NCBI GenBank assembly: GCA_910585005.1
Contig: CAJUCN010000002.1
Location: 186,001-250,000 of the forward strand
DNA: 64,000 nt
Direction: 5' to 3'
From: an uncultured Lachnospiraceae bacterium
Lineage (GTDB): Bacteria; Bacillota; Clostridia; Lachnospirales; Lachnospiraceae
The notes under the pieces were generated by a model. The model had not been told where the DNA came from. It worked only from the letters and a program-made list of their open reading frames with translations, and searched no databases. Both the position numbers and the translations under genes were made by a program. This document shows positions 41,741-50,101 of the stretch, piece by piece (positions within the stretch are counted from its first letter, which is position 1; every line of letters starts with the position of its first letter).

Positions 41741-43021
41741 ATGATAGATATAAAATATTTAAGGGAAAATCCTGAAACAGTAAAGGAAAATATCAAAAAG
41801 AAATTTCAGGATGAAAAGATAGCCTTAGTAGATGAAGTCATTGCATTGGATCAAGAGAGCCGGAAAACCCAGCAGGAAGCTGATGAATTGCGGGCAAACA
41901 GAAATAAAATTTCAAAAGAAATTGGGGCGTTGATGGCTCAGGGGAAGAAACAGGAAGCGGAAGAAAAAAAAGCTGAAGTTGCTGCTGGTGCAAAGCGTTT
42001 GGTAGAGTTGGAAGAAAAAGAAAAAGAATTAAATGAGAAGATTACGAAAATTATGATGGTAATTCCTAATATAATTGATCCTAGTGTGCCTATCGGCAAG
42101 GATGATAGTGAAAATGTGGAAGTTACCAAGTATGGAGAAGCTATCGTCCCGGATTTTGAGATTCCATATCATACAGATATCATGGAAAAATTAAAGGGAA
42201 TTGACCTTGACAGCGCCAGAAAAGTGGCAGGGAATGGATTTTATTATTTAATGGGAGATATTGCAAGGCTTCATTCTGCAGTAATCTCTTATGCCAGGGA
42301 TTTTATGATCGACAGAGGATTTACTTATTGTGTCCCTCCTTTTATGATTAGAAGTAATGTAGTTACGGGCGTTATGAGTTTTGCTGAAATGGACGCGATG
42401 ATGTATAAGATAGAGGGTGAGGATTTATACTTAATTGGTACTTCCGAGCATTCTATGATTGGTAAATTTATTGATACTATTATTCAAGAAGAAGAACTTC
42501 CCAAGACTTTAACCAGTTATTCTCCTTGTTTCAGAAAAGAAAAAGGGGCACATGGTTTGGAGGAAAGAGGAGTTTACAGAATCCACCAGTTTGAAAAACA
42601 AGAAATGATCGTTGTATGTAAGCCTGAAGAATCTCCAATGTGGTTTGAAAAGTTATGGCAAAATACCGTAGATTTATTTTGTTCTTTGGATATCCCAGTA
42701 AGGACTATTGAATGTTGTTCAGGGGATTTGGCAGATCTTAAAGTTAAATCATATGATGTAGAAGCATGGTCACCGAGACAGAAAAAGTATTTTGAAGTCG
42801 GAAGTTGTTCTAATTTAGGAGACGCCCAAGCAAGAAGATTAAAAATTCGTGTAAATGGGGAAAATGGAAAGTACTTTGCACATACATTAAATAATACAGT
42901 AGTTGCTCCGCCGAGAATGTTAATTGCCTTTTTGGAAAATAATCTTCAAGCTGATGGCTCTGTTAGAATTCCTAAAGTGTTGCAGCCTTATATGGGCGGC
43001 AAAACAGTTTTAACTGTATAA
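41741..43021 (+). CDS. serS: Seryl-tRNA synthetase
   Basis: The 426-residue class II synthetase charges tRNA-Ser. It has the N-terminal coiled-coil arm that contacts the long variable arm of tRNA-Ser (about residues 25-105), motif 2 in FRKEKGAHGLEERGVYR with HQFEKQEM, and motif 3 near NNTVVAPPRMLIAFLEN. The start MIDIKYLRENP has GGGAGG 7 nt upstream. The short upstream gap has no T-box. Confidence 0.98.
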   Translation: MIDIKYLRENPETVKENIKKKFQDEKIALVDEVIALDQESRKTQQEADELRANRNKISKEIGALMAQGKKQEAEEKKAEVAAGAKRLVELEEKEKELNEKITKIMMVIPNIIDPSVPIGKDDSENVEVTKYGEAIVPDFEIPYHTDIMEKLKGIDLDSARKVAGNGFYYLMGDIARLHSAVISYARDFMIDRGFTYCVPPFMIRSNVVTGVMSFAEMDAMMYKIEGEDLYLIGTSEHSMIGKFIDTIIQEEELPKTLTSYSPCFRKEKGAHGLEERGVYRIHQFEKQEMIVVCKPEESPMWFEKLWQNTVDLFCSLDIPVRTIECCSGDLADLKVKSYDVEAWSPRQKKYFEVGSCSNLGDAQARRLKIRVNGENGKYFAHTLNNTVVAPPRMLIAFLENNLQADGSVRIPKVLQPYMGGKTVLTV

Positions 43022-43061
43022 TAAATTGAAATTAATGAAAAGGGAAAAGGAGGTGAAGTCC

Positions 43062-43967
43062 TTGCATAAATATATGCGTTCAATAGGTTTTAGTAAATTA
43101 ACAGATCGAAAAGAACTACAAAAGCTTCTTACAGATGTTGTAGTTGAGGGTACGGAACGAGTTTACACTTCAAACGGGAATGATGTTCTCTTGGCGGAAT
43201 TTGGCAAGGATTTTACCGAGGTAGTTGAAGGTTCTACAGGAGATTCCATAGGGATTGCCGTATGTGGGGAATTTGATAATGAAGATAAATTTACCTATGA
43301 TTATTATTTTCCATACTTAAAAGGCAATATGATAAGTTCTGAAGAGGACGTTACTGTAGAAAGACATGCTGCACAGGAGTCTTATGCCGGCGTATGTGAT
43401 GATGTTAGGGTAGGTGTTTCACTTATTTTTTATCTTCAAAATATGATTCCTTATGTCAAAGCTAAAAATTCTGGAATTCTTCCTGTACGGGGAACAACTC
43501 TTACATTAACTGCACTTTCCACAAAGGGTACAGTTATGATGCCTATTGTGAAAAGTGAAAAAGATTTAATTAAAAATAAACAAGTGACGAATACCAGGAC
43601 GCAGCTTTTAAATGCTGCCCGTAAAGGCGATGAAGAGGCAATTGAAAGCTTAACATTGGATGATATGGATACCTATACTGCTATATCCAAAAAAATACAA
43701 AAAGAAGATGTGTTCAGCCTGGTAGACACTTGTTTTATGCCTTATGGCGTGGAATGTGATCATTATTCTATTTTAGCGGAAATCATGGAATGTAATATGA
43801 TTAAAAATAAATTTACGAAGGAAGAAATTTATCTTATGACTTTAAGCTGCAATGATATGACTTTTGATTTGTGTATCAACAAAGAAGATCTTTATGGAGA
43901 ACCTGCAGTAGGAAGAAGATTTAAAGGGGTTATTTGGATGCAGGGATATATTAATTTTCCAAATTAA
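43062..43967 (+). CDS. DUF3881 family protein
   Basis: The 301-residue cytoplasmic protein belongs to DUF3881, a family seen mainly in Lachnospiraceae. It opens with MHKYMRSIGFSKLTDRKEL and includes DYYFPYLKG and GTTLTLTALSTKGTVMMP. No catalytic motif or membrane segment is seen. It starts at TTG with a perfect AGGAGGTGA (43048-43056). It lies 40 nt after serS and before the tRNA-Arg gene. Its function is unknown. Confidence 0.85.
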   Translation: MHKYMRSIGFSKLTDRKELQKLLTDVVVEGTERVYTSNGNDVLLAEFGKDFTEVVEGSTGDSIGIAVCGEFDNEDKFTYDYYFPYLKGNMISSEEDVTVERHAAQESYAGVCDDVRVGVSLIFYLQNMIPYVKAKNSGILPVRGTTLTLTALSTKGTVMMPIVKSEKDLIKNKQVTNTRTQLLNAARKGDEEAIESLTLDDMDTYTAISKKIQKEDVFSLVDTCFMPYGVECDHYSILAEIMECNMIKNKFTKEEIYLMTLSCNDMTFDLCINKEDLYGEPAVGRRFKGVIWMQGYINFPN

Positions 43968-43998
43968 TATATTTTTCAAATTTATAAAGTAAAAGTAG

Positions 43999-44027
43999 TT
44001 GTCAGAGTATTTAATTTATGCTAAAAT
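43999..44027 (+). promoter_or_regulatory. Promoter of tRNA-Arg
   Basis: TTGTCA (43999-44004) and TAAAAT (44022-44027) with 17 bp between, ending 16 nt before the tRNA. Confidence 0.8.
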
Positions 44028-44043
44028 AACAACGTTGTAAAAT

Positions 44044-44116
44044 GTCTTCGTAGCTCAGGGGATAGAGCACTCGCCTCCTAAGCGAGGGGTCGGACGTTCG
44101 AATCGTCTCGGGGACG
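44044..44116 (+). tRNA. tRNA-Arg (anticodon CCT)
   Basis: The 73-nt gene folds into a full cloverleaf: acceptor GTCTTCG/CGGGGAC, D stem GCTC/GAGC, anticodon stem CTCGC/GCGAG with loop CTCCTAA, T stem GGACG/CGTCT with loop TTCGAAT, and discriminator G. The anticodon CCT reads AGG. CCA is not encoded. It stands alone with its own promoter and terminator, at the border between the core genes and the glycan-use region. Confidence 0.95.
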
Positions 44117-44118
44117 TT

Positions 44119-44159
44119 GAAAAGCTGCAAATCCAAGATATTGAATTTGCAGCTTTTTC
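44119..44159 (+). terminator. Terminator after tRNA-Arg
   Basis: AAAAGCTGCAAAT pairs perfectly with ATTTGCAGCTTTT over 13 bp with a 12-nt loop and a short T-run. It also faces the end of the convergent alpha-xylosidase gene and may serve both. Confidence 0.85.
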
Positions 44160-44181
44160 ATTTCTTATAATTCCTATCACA

Positions 44182-46518
44182 TTATTGAATCTGTAAAGTA
44201 AAATCCGCATTTCCTGACAAAGTTAAAACAGTATCATTTCCATCTTTCACTGCACTGTCTCCAATTGCTGATACATTTACCAGACGGATAGTGTAATTTT
44301 TGTCGGAAACAATTGTTACATGAATATCATTTCCGTTCTTTTCGGCAGTTATGGAAATTTCTTCGTTTTGATCCATTCCATATACCACTGATTTTGCCTG
44401 GATACCATCTTTTAGAGCATATATACGGATCTCTGCATCTGTGCCGTAATCATAATCCGGTTTTTCATCACAAGCGCCTAATACCACAATAGAGTTTTCT
44501 TTCACCATCAGAGGGATACTTAGATAATCATGTTTTTCATTTACCCAGCGCCCGCCTTCTTTTACTTCCCCTGTAAGTAGATTTGTCCAAGTTCCTTTTG
44601 GTAAATAGTATTCAGCCATACTTTGGTCATTGAAAATAGGAGCAACCAAAAGATTATCACCTAACATATACTGCTTGTCAACATAGTGGCAGGTTTTATC
44701 TTCTGTGAATTCCATAACCATACTTCTCATGGTAGGTATGCCGGATTTAGAAGTATCGATAGATGTCTTGTAAAGATAAGGCATTAATTTAGCCTTAAAT
44801 CTTGTAAAGAATCTGACTACATCCACTGCTTCTTCATCATACACCCAGGGAACCCTGTAAGAGGAACTTCCATGAAGCCTTGAATGTGATGAGAGAAGAC
44901 CAAAGGCTACCCATCTTTTATATACATCGGCAGTAGAGGTATTTTCAAATCCGCCAATATCATGAGCCCAGAAACCGAAACCGCTCATAAGGAGAGAAAG
45001 GCCGCCGCGAAGACTTTCTTCCATAGATTCATAATCTGACCAGCAATCTCCACCCCAATGTACAGGGAACTTTTGTCCGCCTACAGTTGCAGAGCGGGCA
45101 AAAAGAACAGCTTCTCCCTTACCGCGTTTGCGCTCTAAAAGTTCATAGACACAATTGTTATATAGGTAAGTATAATAATTGTGCATTTTTTCCGGGTCGG
45201 ATCCATCGTAATAAGCTACATTTTCTGTAGGAATTCTTTCGCCAAAATCCGTCTTAAAACAATCAACGCCCATATCAAGTAACACTTCCAATTTATCCTG
45301 GAACCATTTCCAGGCTTCCGGGTTGGTGAAATCTACGACAGCCATTCCAGCCTGCCACATATCCCATTGCCATACTTGTCCATTGGTACGTTTAATAAAA
45401 TATCCCTTTTTCATACCTTCATCAAAAAGAACAGATTCTTGTCCAATGTAAGGATTGATCCATACACAGATGTTTAATCCTTTTGCTTTGATCCTTTCAA
45501 GCATTCCCTTAGGGTCAGGAAATACCCTGCTATCCCATACGAAATCACACCAATGAAATTCTTTCATCCAAAAACAGTCAAAATGGAAGGTCCGAAGTGG
45601 AATTCCCCGATCCAGCATTCCGTTTACAAAACTCATGACAGTATCTTCATCATAATTTGTAGTAAAGGAAGTGGACAACCATAAACCAAAAGTCCAAGGT
45701 GCAGGAAGAGAAGGTTTACCGGTCAAATCTGTATATTTGACTAAAACATCTTTCATAGTAGGCCCATTGATCAGGAAGTAATCCAGATAACTGCCTTTTA
45801 CAGAAAATTCTGTCCGGGTAACCATTTCCGTTCCGACTTCAAAAGATACCATTTCAGGATGATTCACTAAAACGCCATAGCCTTTATTTGTAATATAAAA
45901 AGGAATGTTTTTGTAGGATTGTTCTGTGCTTGTCCCACCGTCAGCGTTCCAGATATCAATACTCTGACCATTTTTAACAAAAGGGGTAAAGCGTTCGCCC
46001 ATACCGTACACCAGTTCTCCTACAGAAAGAGAAAGCATCTGACGGATATAAGTTTCTTCCAGATCACCTTTATCGTAAGCGTGCCCTTTCCAGTCTGTCT
46101 TCATAAGGGCTAAATCTTTTCCGGAACTTCTGGTGATGACTTCATCGCCTCTTAAGTAAGTCATGGACCAGTTTGCCTTAGTGATTAAAAGTGAGGTATT
46201 TCCGCTGGTAATCTTAATTGATTCTTCAGAATCCTCTACAGAAAGAGGGAGTTCTTTCGTTAATTGCAGGTCAAAAGCAGGAGAATCCACAATTGCACCT
46301 TTATAATGATAGGTGCGGACACGGAAAATATCCGGCGCCGGGGAAGTGATCTCTACGGTCAAATTAATCCCGCCTAAAACATCACCCCGCTGGGTGATAT
46401 GGATCGTAGGTGCAAGAAGTGTAACTTTAGATTCCTCAATGGTGGTAAAGTAAACCTCCTGAGGAGCAAAGCAGCCGCACCCTTCTTTTTGCAGCCAACA
46501 GCCATTACTAAATTTCAT
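44182..46518 (-). CDS. yicI: Alpha-xylosidase, glycoside hydrolase family 31 (YicI-like)
   Basis: The 778-residue enzyme matches E. coli YicI in length and sequence. It removes alpha-linked xylose from the non-reducing end, as in isoprimeverose units of xyloglucan. The nucleophile is D424 in FKTDFGERIP, and the acid/base is the Asp in HWGGDCWSDYESM near residue 490. The KTDFGERIP form is typical of alpha-xylosidases rather than alpha-glucosidases. There is no signal peptide, so it acts in the cytoplasm on imported oligosaccharides. It is divergent from a YesM-type kinase gene and lies at the edge of the glycan locus. Confidence 0.93.
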   Translation of the reverse strand: MKFSNGCWLQKEGCGCFAPQEVYFTTIEESKVTLLAPTIHITQRGDVLGGINLTVEITSPAPDIFRVRTYHYKGAIVDSPAFDLQLTKELPLSVEDSEESIKITSGNTSLLITKANWSMTYLRGDEVITRSSGKDLALMKTDWKGHAYDKGDLEETYIRQMLSLSVGELVYGMGERFTPFVKNGQSIDIWNADGGTSTEQSYKNIPFYITNKGYGVLVNHPEMVSFEVGTEMVTRTEFSVKGSYLDYFLINGPTMKDVLVKYTDLTGKPSLPAPWTFGLWLSTSFTTNYDEDTVMSFVNGMLDRGIPLRTFHFDCFWMKEFHWCDFVWDSRVFPDPKGMLERIKAKGLNICVWINPYIGQESVLFDEGMKKGYFIKRTNGQVWQWDMWQAGMAVVDFTNPEAWKWFQDKLEVLLDMGVDCFKTDFGERIPTENVAYYDGSDPEKMHNYYTYLYNNCVYELLERKRGKGEAVLFARSATVGGQKFPVHWGGDCWSDYESMEESLRGGLSLLMSGFGFWAHDIGGFENTSTADVYKRWVAFGLLSSHSRLHGSSSYRVPWVYDEEAVDVVRFFTRFKAKLMPYLYKTSIDTSKSGIPTMRSMVMEFTEDKTCHYVDKQYMLGDNLLVAPIFNDQSMAEYYLPKGTWTNLLTGEVKEGGRWVNEKHDYLSIPLMVKENSIVVLGACDEKPDYDYGTDAEIRIYALKDGIQAKSVVYGMDQNEEISITAEKNGNDIHVTIVSDKNYTIRLVNVSAIGDSAVKDGNDTVLTLSGNADFTLQIQ

Positions 46519-46574
46519 AATTGTTCTCTTCCTTTCTTTGACGTTTATAAAAACGCAGCAACATTTGTTATTCC

Positions 46575-46625
46575 ATTATAATAGAAAAGGAAAAGTTTGC
46601 ATATAGTTCTTTTTAAATATATACT
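46575..46625. promoter_or_regulatory. Divergent promoters of alpha-xylosidase and sensor kinase
   Basis: On the minus strand TATAAT (46575-46580) serves the alpha-xylosidase but has only a poor -35 box. On the plus strand TTTGCA (46596-46601), an 18-bp gap and TATACT (46620-46625) precede the kinase. The weak -35 for the enzyme gene suggests dependence on an activator. Confidence 0.5.
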
Positions 46626-46642
46626 ATAGAAAAAATGATTGG

Positions 46643-48460
46643 ATGTACTTTATGATTTCGGGACATATTTTTACTAAATTTGAATTTTTAAAAAAAACAA
46701 AAATTAAACGGCAATTGTATTTTATTTATATTTTATCTATTGTTTTTCCTATGGCAATTATTGGGAGCATTCTGGTCATCAATACGTCAAACTTGCTCAC
46801 TAATTATCACCGTGATCTTTTGGAATCCGATAATTTAAGGGTGAGAACAATTTTATTTGAAATCACAACGCAGATTTATAATATTTCGGAGGATTTGGTA
46901 TTAGATGAAAATCTCCGGCAGATGCTCCGGAGAAGTTATTATGTACGTCCCAACTTTGAAAAACAAGCTTCGGAAATTACTTTGCTTGACAGTTACAGAT
47001 ATAACCATGCAGAAATTGATGACATAGAAATATATATTGATAATTTATCTTTTATGGAGTATAAGCAATTTCATATAGCAGATAAGAAAATGCGAAATGT
47101 GGAGTGGTTTCAAAAGGCGTCTTCCCAGTCAAGCGCTTTTTGGTACCCCATGTTGAGTGTTGATAATTATGGGAATGAATATTGGAATTTATGCCTGGTC
47201 AGGAAGATCCCTTTAAAAAATACTTCCAGTAATGCTGTTTTGGTTATTAAAATCAGCAATAATTACCTGAAAACAAGAATCAGCAGTGAGGAATATGCTG
47301 CAATGGTTTCCGTAGATGATAAACCGGTATTTTACAGCTCAGACACAGAATTATACGGAAAAGAACAGCCTATTCCCATTGATCATGAAAAAAATTATTT
47401 TCAATATATGGGAACAGAAAAAATAGGGAACAAATATTGTTTTGTGAACATGTCTACTCTTCGTATGTATCAGTCCGATTCAAAAATCTATGTTTTGACT
47501 ATGAATGACCAGGCTTACAGCAGTATAAGAAAGATAGTTTTTATTTGTCTGTTGATCATCATACTGGCTATTTTGATCCCCGGTCTTATTATTCATTTTT
47601 TTACTTTATATTTCACTTCAAGGGTATTGACCTTAAGACAGGCAATGCATCAGGCGAGCAATGAAGATTATGAGATCATCGATTCAGTAAGTGGACAGGA
47701 CGAACTGTCGGAAGCCTTTTCGGATTTAGAAGTTATGGTGCAGAAAATAAAGCAAAAAGATGCGGAAATGTATGAATCACGCATTAATGAAAAGGAATTG
47801 ATAACGGCGCAGCAAGCAATGGAATTTAAGATGCTGGCGAGCCAGATTAATCCTCACTTTCTTTACAATGCATTAGAAAGTATCCGGATGAAAGCGTTTA
47901 CGGTAGGTGACAGGGAGGTAGCTACGGCTATTAAGCTTCTTGGAAAATCCATGAGATATGTTTTAGAAAATATTGGAACTTCTTTTACAACGTTAGGTAA
48001 GGAATTGGAACATGTGGAGACTTATCTGGCTATCCAAAAGCTTCGTTTTGGAGAAAAATTTAACAGTGATTTTCAGATATCGCCGGAAATTGACCTGTCC
48101 CAGATTTATATTTTACCTTTACTGTTACAGCCGATTGTGGAAAATGCAATTTTGCATGGCCTGGAAGAAAAGGAATCAGGTGGTCTGATTAAAATATGTA
48201 TTTATAAAAAAGAAGAAGGGGGAATGGATAATATTTGTATTGAAATCAGCGATAATGGCTGTGGCATGACAACCCAGGAGCTTTATAATCTTACCCAGGA
48301 TATTGAAATCAGGGACAGCGGCAGAACGAAAAGTATTGGGCTTTATAATATCAACCAGCGGTTAAAATTAAGTTATGGGCAGGGGTATTCTTTCAAAATA
48401 CTATCCGAAACCGGTGAAGGAACTTTGGTTCAAATGATGATTCCTGTGAAAAACAGATGA
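46643..48460 (+). CDS. Sensor histidine kinase, YesM family, orphan in position
   Basis: The 605-residue kinase has membrane segments at about 25-46 and 298-322, an extracellular Cache-like sensor of about 250 residues, a HAMP region, a His_kinase domain with SQINPHFLYNALE (H405 the likely phosphate site), and a HATPase domain with QPIVENAILHG and DNGCGM. No regulator gene is adjacent; the nearest partner is the YesN-type gene at 56764-58362, on the other side of the transporter operon. No strong ribosome binding site is seen; an ATG three codons later is an alternative start. Confidence 0.92.
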   Translation: MYFMISGHIFTKFEFLKKTKIKRQLYFIYILSIVFPMAIIGSILVINTSNLLTNYHRDLLESDNLRVRTILFEITTQIYNISEDLVLDENLRQMLRRSYYVRPNFEKQASEITLLDSYRYNHAEIDDIEIYIDNLSFMEYKQFHIADKKMRNVEWFQKASSQSSAFWYPMLSVDNYGNEYWNLCLVRKIPLKNTSSNAVLVIKISNNYLKTRISSEEYAAMVSVDDKPVFYSSDTELYGKEQPIPIDHEKNYFQYMGTEKIGNKYCFVNMSTLRMYQSDSKIYVLTMNDQAYSSIRKIVFICLLIIILAILIPGLIIHFFTLYFTSRVLTLRQAMHQASNEDYEIIDSVSGQDELSEAFSDLEVMVQKIKQKDAEMYESRINEKELITAQQAMEFKMLASQINPHFLYNALESIRMKAFTVGDREVATAIKLLGKSMRYVLENIGTSFTTLGKELEHVETYLAIQKLRFGEKFNSDFQISPEIDLSQIYILPLLLQPIVENAILHGLEEKESGGLIKICIYKKEEGGMDNICIEISDNGCGMTTQELYNLTQDIEIRDSGRTKSIGLYNINQRLKLSYGQGYSFKILSETGEGTLVQMMIPVKNR

Positions 48461-48553
48461 GAATTTATCAAAAATAAAGCATGATGAAAAAAAATGACTG
48501 TATTTGTTGTCAATTTTGTATTGTATTAATTTTTTTATAATTTTTTTATAATT

Positions 48554-48590
48554 AACACATCATAAAACAAAGCGTTTTATGGTGTGTTTT
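48554..48590 (+). terminator. Terminator-like hairpin between kinase and transporter operon
   Basis: AACACATCATAAAAC pairs with GTTTTATGGTGTGTT over 15 bp (one G-T) around a 5-nt loop and runs into TTTTTCT. It could end the kinase transcript or act inside the leader of the transporter operon; a repeat of its left arm lies at 48607-48621. TATAAT boxes at 48536-48541 and 48547-48552 lie just before it. Confidence 0.75.
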
Positions 48591-48606
48591 TCTGTTTGTT
48601 TCATTT

Positions 48607-48621
48607 AACACATCATAAGAC
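48607..48621 (+). repeat. Second copy of the hairpin left arm
   Basis: AACACATCATAAGAC repeats 48554-48568 with a single change. It can pair with the same right arm (48574-48588) over 15 bp, making an alternative hairpin that excludes the terminator. The ribosome binding site GGGAGG follows 6 nt later and stays free. Confidence 0.7.
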
Positions 48622-48637
48622 AGAAAGGGAGGAGAAA

Positions 48638-50089
48638 ATGGATAAAAGTAAAACTGTAAAAGAATTGGCATCTGATAAACTATATTATTTTATCAGGCTT
48701 GCCGTTCTTCTTTCAGTGGTTTTTCTGTTTGTCCCGGCTTTAAACCCGTCAAGGATTTGCGGACTGATCAATAAAAATTTGTCCTTATTTACATCCGGTG
48801 TTGCTTATTCGACCTTGACAGCAGATTTTGGCCGTGCATTCAAGAAAGGATGGGTGGAAAATTCCTCTATCCAAATGCTTTATGTTTCTTCATTGGTAAT
48901 CTGTTTAGGGATTGCAGCAAATGCAGCCAGCGGATGTATGTCACTTGGAAACATGAAATTTAAGAAACTTGGAAATATAATCTCTCTTGTTGGCAGTATC
49001 GTGGAATTGGCCGGCATGGGAGGTATTTATATGGCATACGTTCAAGTAGCCGCCACTTCAAAACCCAAAAGGGTAGAGCCTATGTTTCCCGGCAGCTTCT
49101 GGTTTGTGACCGTTATATTTGCTCTGATTTTTGTTGCAAGCCTTATTCAGGTAATTATCACGGCGAAGGAAAAAGCAGAAGAAAAATTTGAGATGGAGAC
49201 GAAATTCAGGCTTTTCTTAATGTTCTTACCATTTATTGCACTAGTTGCAGTATTTTCTTATCTTCCTCTTTGGGGATGGAGATATGCTTTCTTTGATTAT
49301 AAAGTTGGCGATACCCTTAGCATGGATAAATTCGTAGGATTTAAATGGTTTACAGAGTTGATCAAAAATCCTGCAACCGTGAGGGACATCATAAATGTGT
49401 TAAAGAATACCCTTGGTATGAGTTTTATCGGTCTTGCCACAAGCTGGCTTCCTATGGCTTTTGCAATTTTCCTTTGTGAAATGAAAAATATCAAGTTTAG
49501 AAGATTTGTACAGACTTTTACCACAGTTCCTAACTTTATCAGTTGGGTTCTGGTATATTCCATTGCCTTTTGTATTTTTTCTACAGACGGTTTTATCAGC
49601 AGTATTTTCGTAAACTTAGGAATTTGGCAGGAAGGCAAAAACTTTTTGATGGATGGTTCTAATACCTGGCTTAAAATGTGGCTTTGGGGTACATGGAAAG
49701 GTGTAGGCTGGAGCGCCATCATATACATATCCGCAATATCCGGTATCGACCAACAGCTCTATGAAGCGGCAACGGTGGACGGTGCGGGCAGATTCCAGAA
49801 GATGTGGAATATTACCGTTCCTTGTCTGATCCCGACATTTTTTGTACTGTTCTTAATGGCAGTGGCAAATATTTTAAGTAATGGTATGGATCAGTATCTG
49901 GTATTTAAAAATGCTACCAATACCAGTTCCATCATGGTGCTTGACCTGTATGTATATGAGCTTGGTATTGGAAAAGGTTCCATTCCCCTTACCACGGTGG
50001 TCAGTATGCTAAAATCAATAGTCAGTGTTATCTTGCTATTTGGCGCAAACGGGGCCTCTAAACTGCTCCGTGGCGAAAGCATTATATAA
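48638..50089 (+). CDS. Sugar ABC transporter permease, LplB-like, with extra N-terminal membrane domain
   Basis: The 483-residue permease is about 170-180 residues longer than usual LplB-type permeases. Residues 1-180 hold about four extra hydrophobic segments (near 19-34, 77-95, 112-135, 153-173). The normal importer core follows, including YEAATVDGAGRFQKMWNITV, the EAA loop that contacts the ATPase. The start has GGGAGG upstream. It is the first gene of the transporter operon, 12 nt before the second permease. No ATPase gene is present here, so a shared MsmX-type ATPase encoded elsewhere is likely. Confidence 0.93.
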   Translation: MDKSKTVKELASDKLYYFIRLAVLLSVVFLFVPALNPSRICGLINKNLSLFTSGVAYSTLTADFGRAFKKGWVENSSIQMLYVSSLVICLGIAANAASGCMSLGNMKFKKLGNIISLVGSIVELAGMGGIYMAYVQVAATSKPKRVEPMFPGSFWFVTVIFALIFVASLIQVIITAKEKAEEKFEMETKFRLFLMFLPFIALVAVFSYLPLWGWRYAFFDYKVGDTLSMDKFVGFKWFTELIKNPATVRDIINVLKNTLGMSFIGLATSWLPMAFAIFLCEMKNIKFRRFVQTFTTVPNFISWVLVYSIAFCIFSTDGFISSIFVNLGIWQEGKNFLMDGSNTWLKMWLWGTWKGVGWSAIIYISAISGIDQQLYEAATVDGAGRFQKMWNITVPCLIPTFFVLFLMAVANILSNGMDQYLVFKNATNTSSIMVLDLYVYELGIGKGSIPLTTVVSMLKSIVSVILLFGANGASKLLRGESII

Positions 50090-50101
50090 GGAGGTGGAAG
50101 T

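Noticed and set aside
48567..48580. Catabolite-responsive (cre-like) core ACAAAGCGTTTTAT in the importer leader
   Set aside because: The centre fits but the outer TG and CA positions do not, and the bases are already explained by the hairpin.
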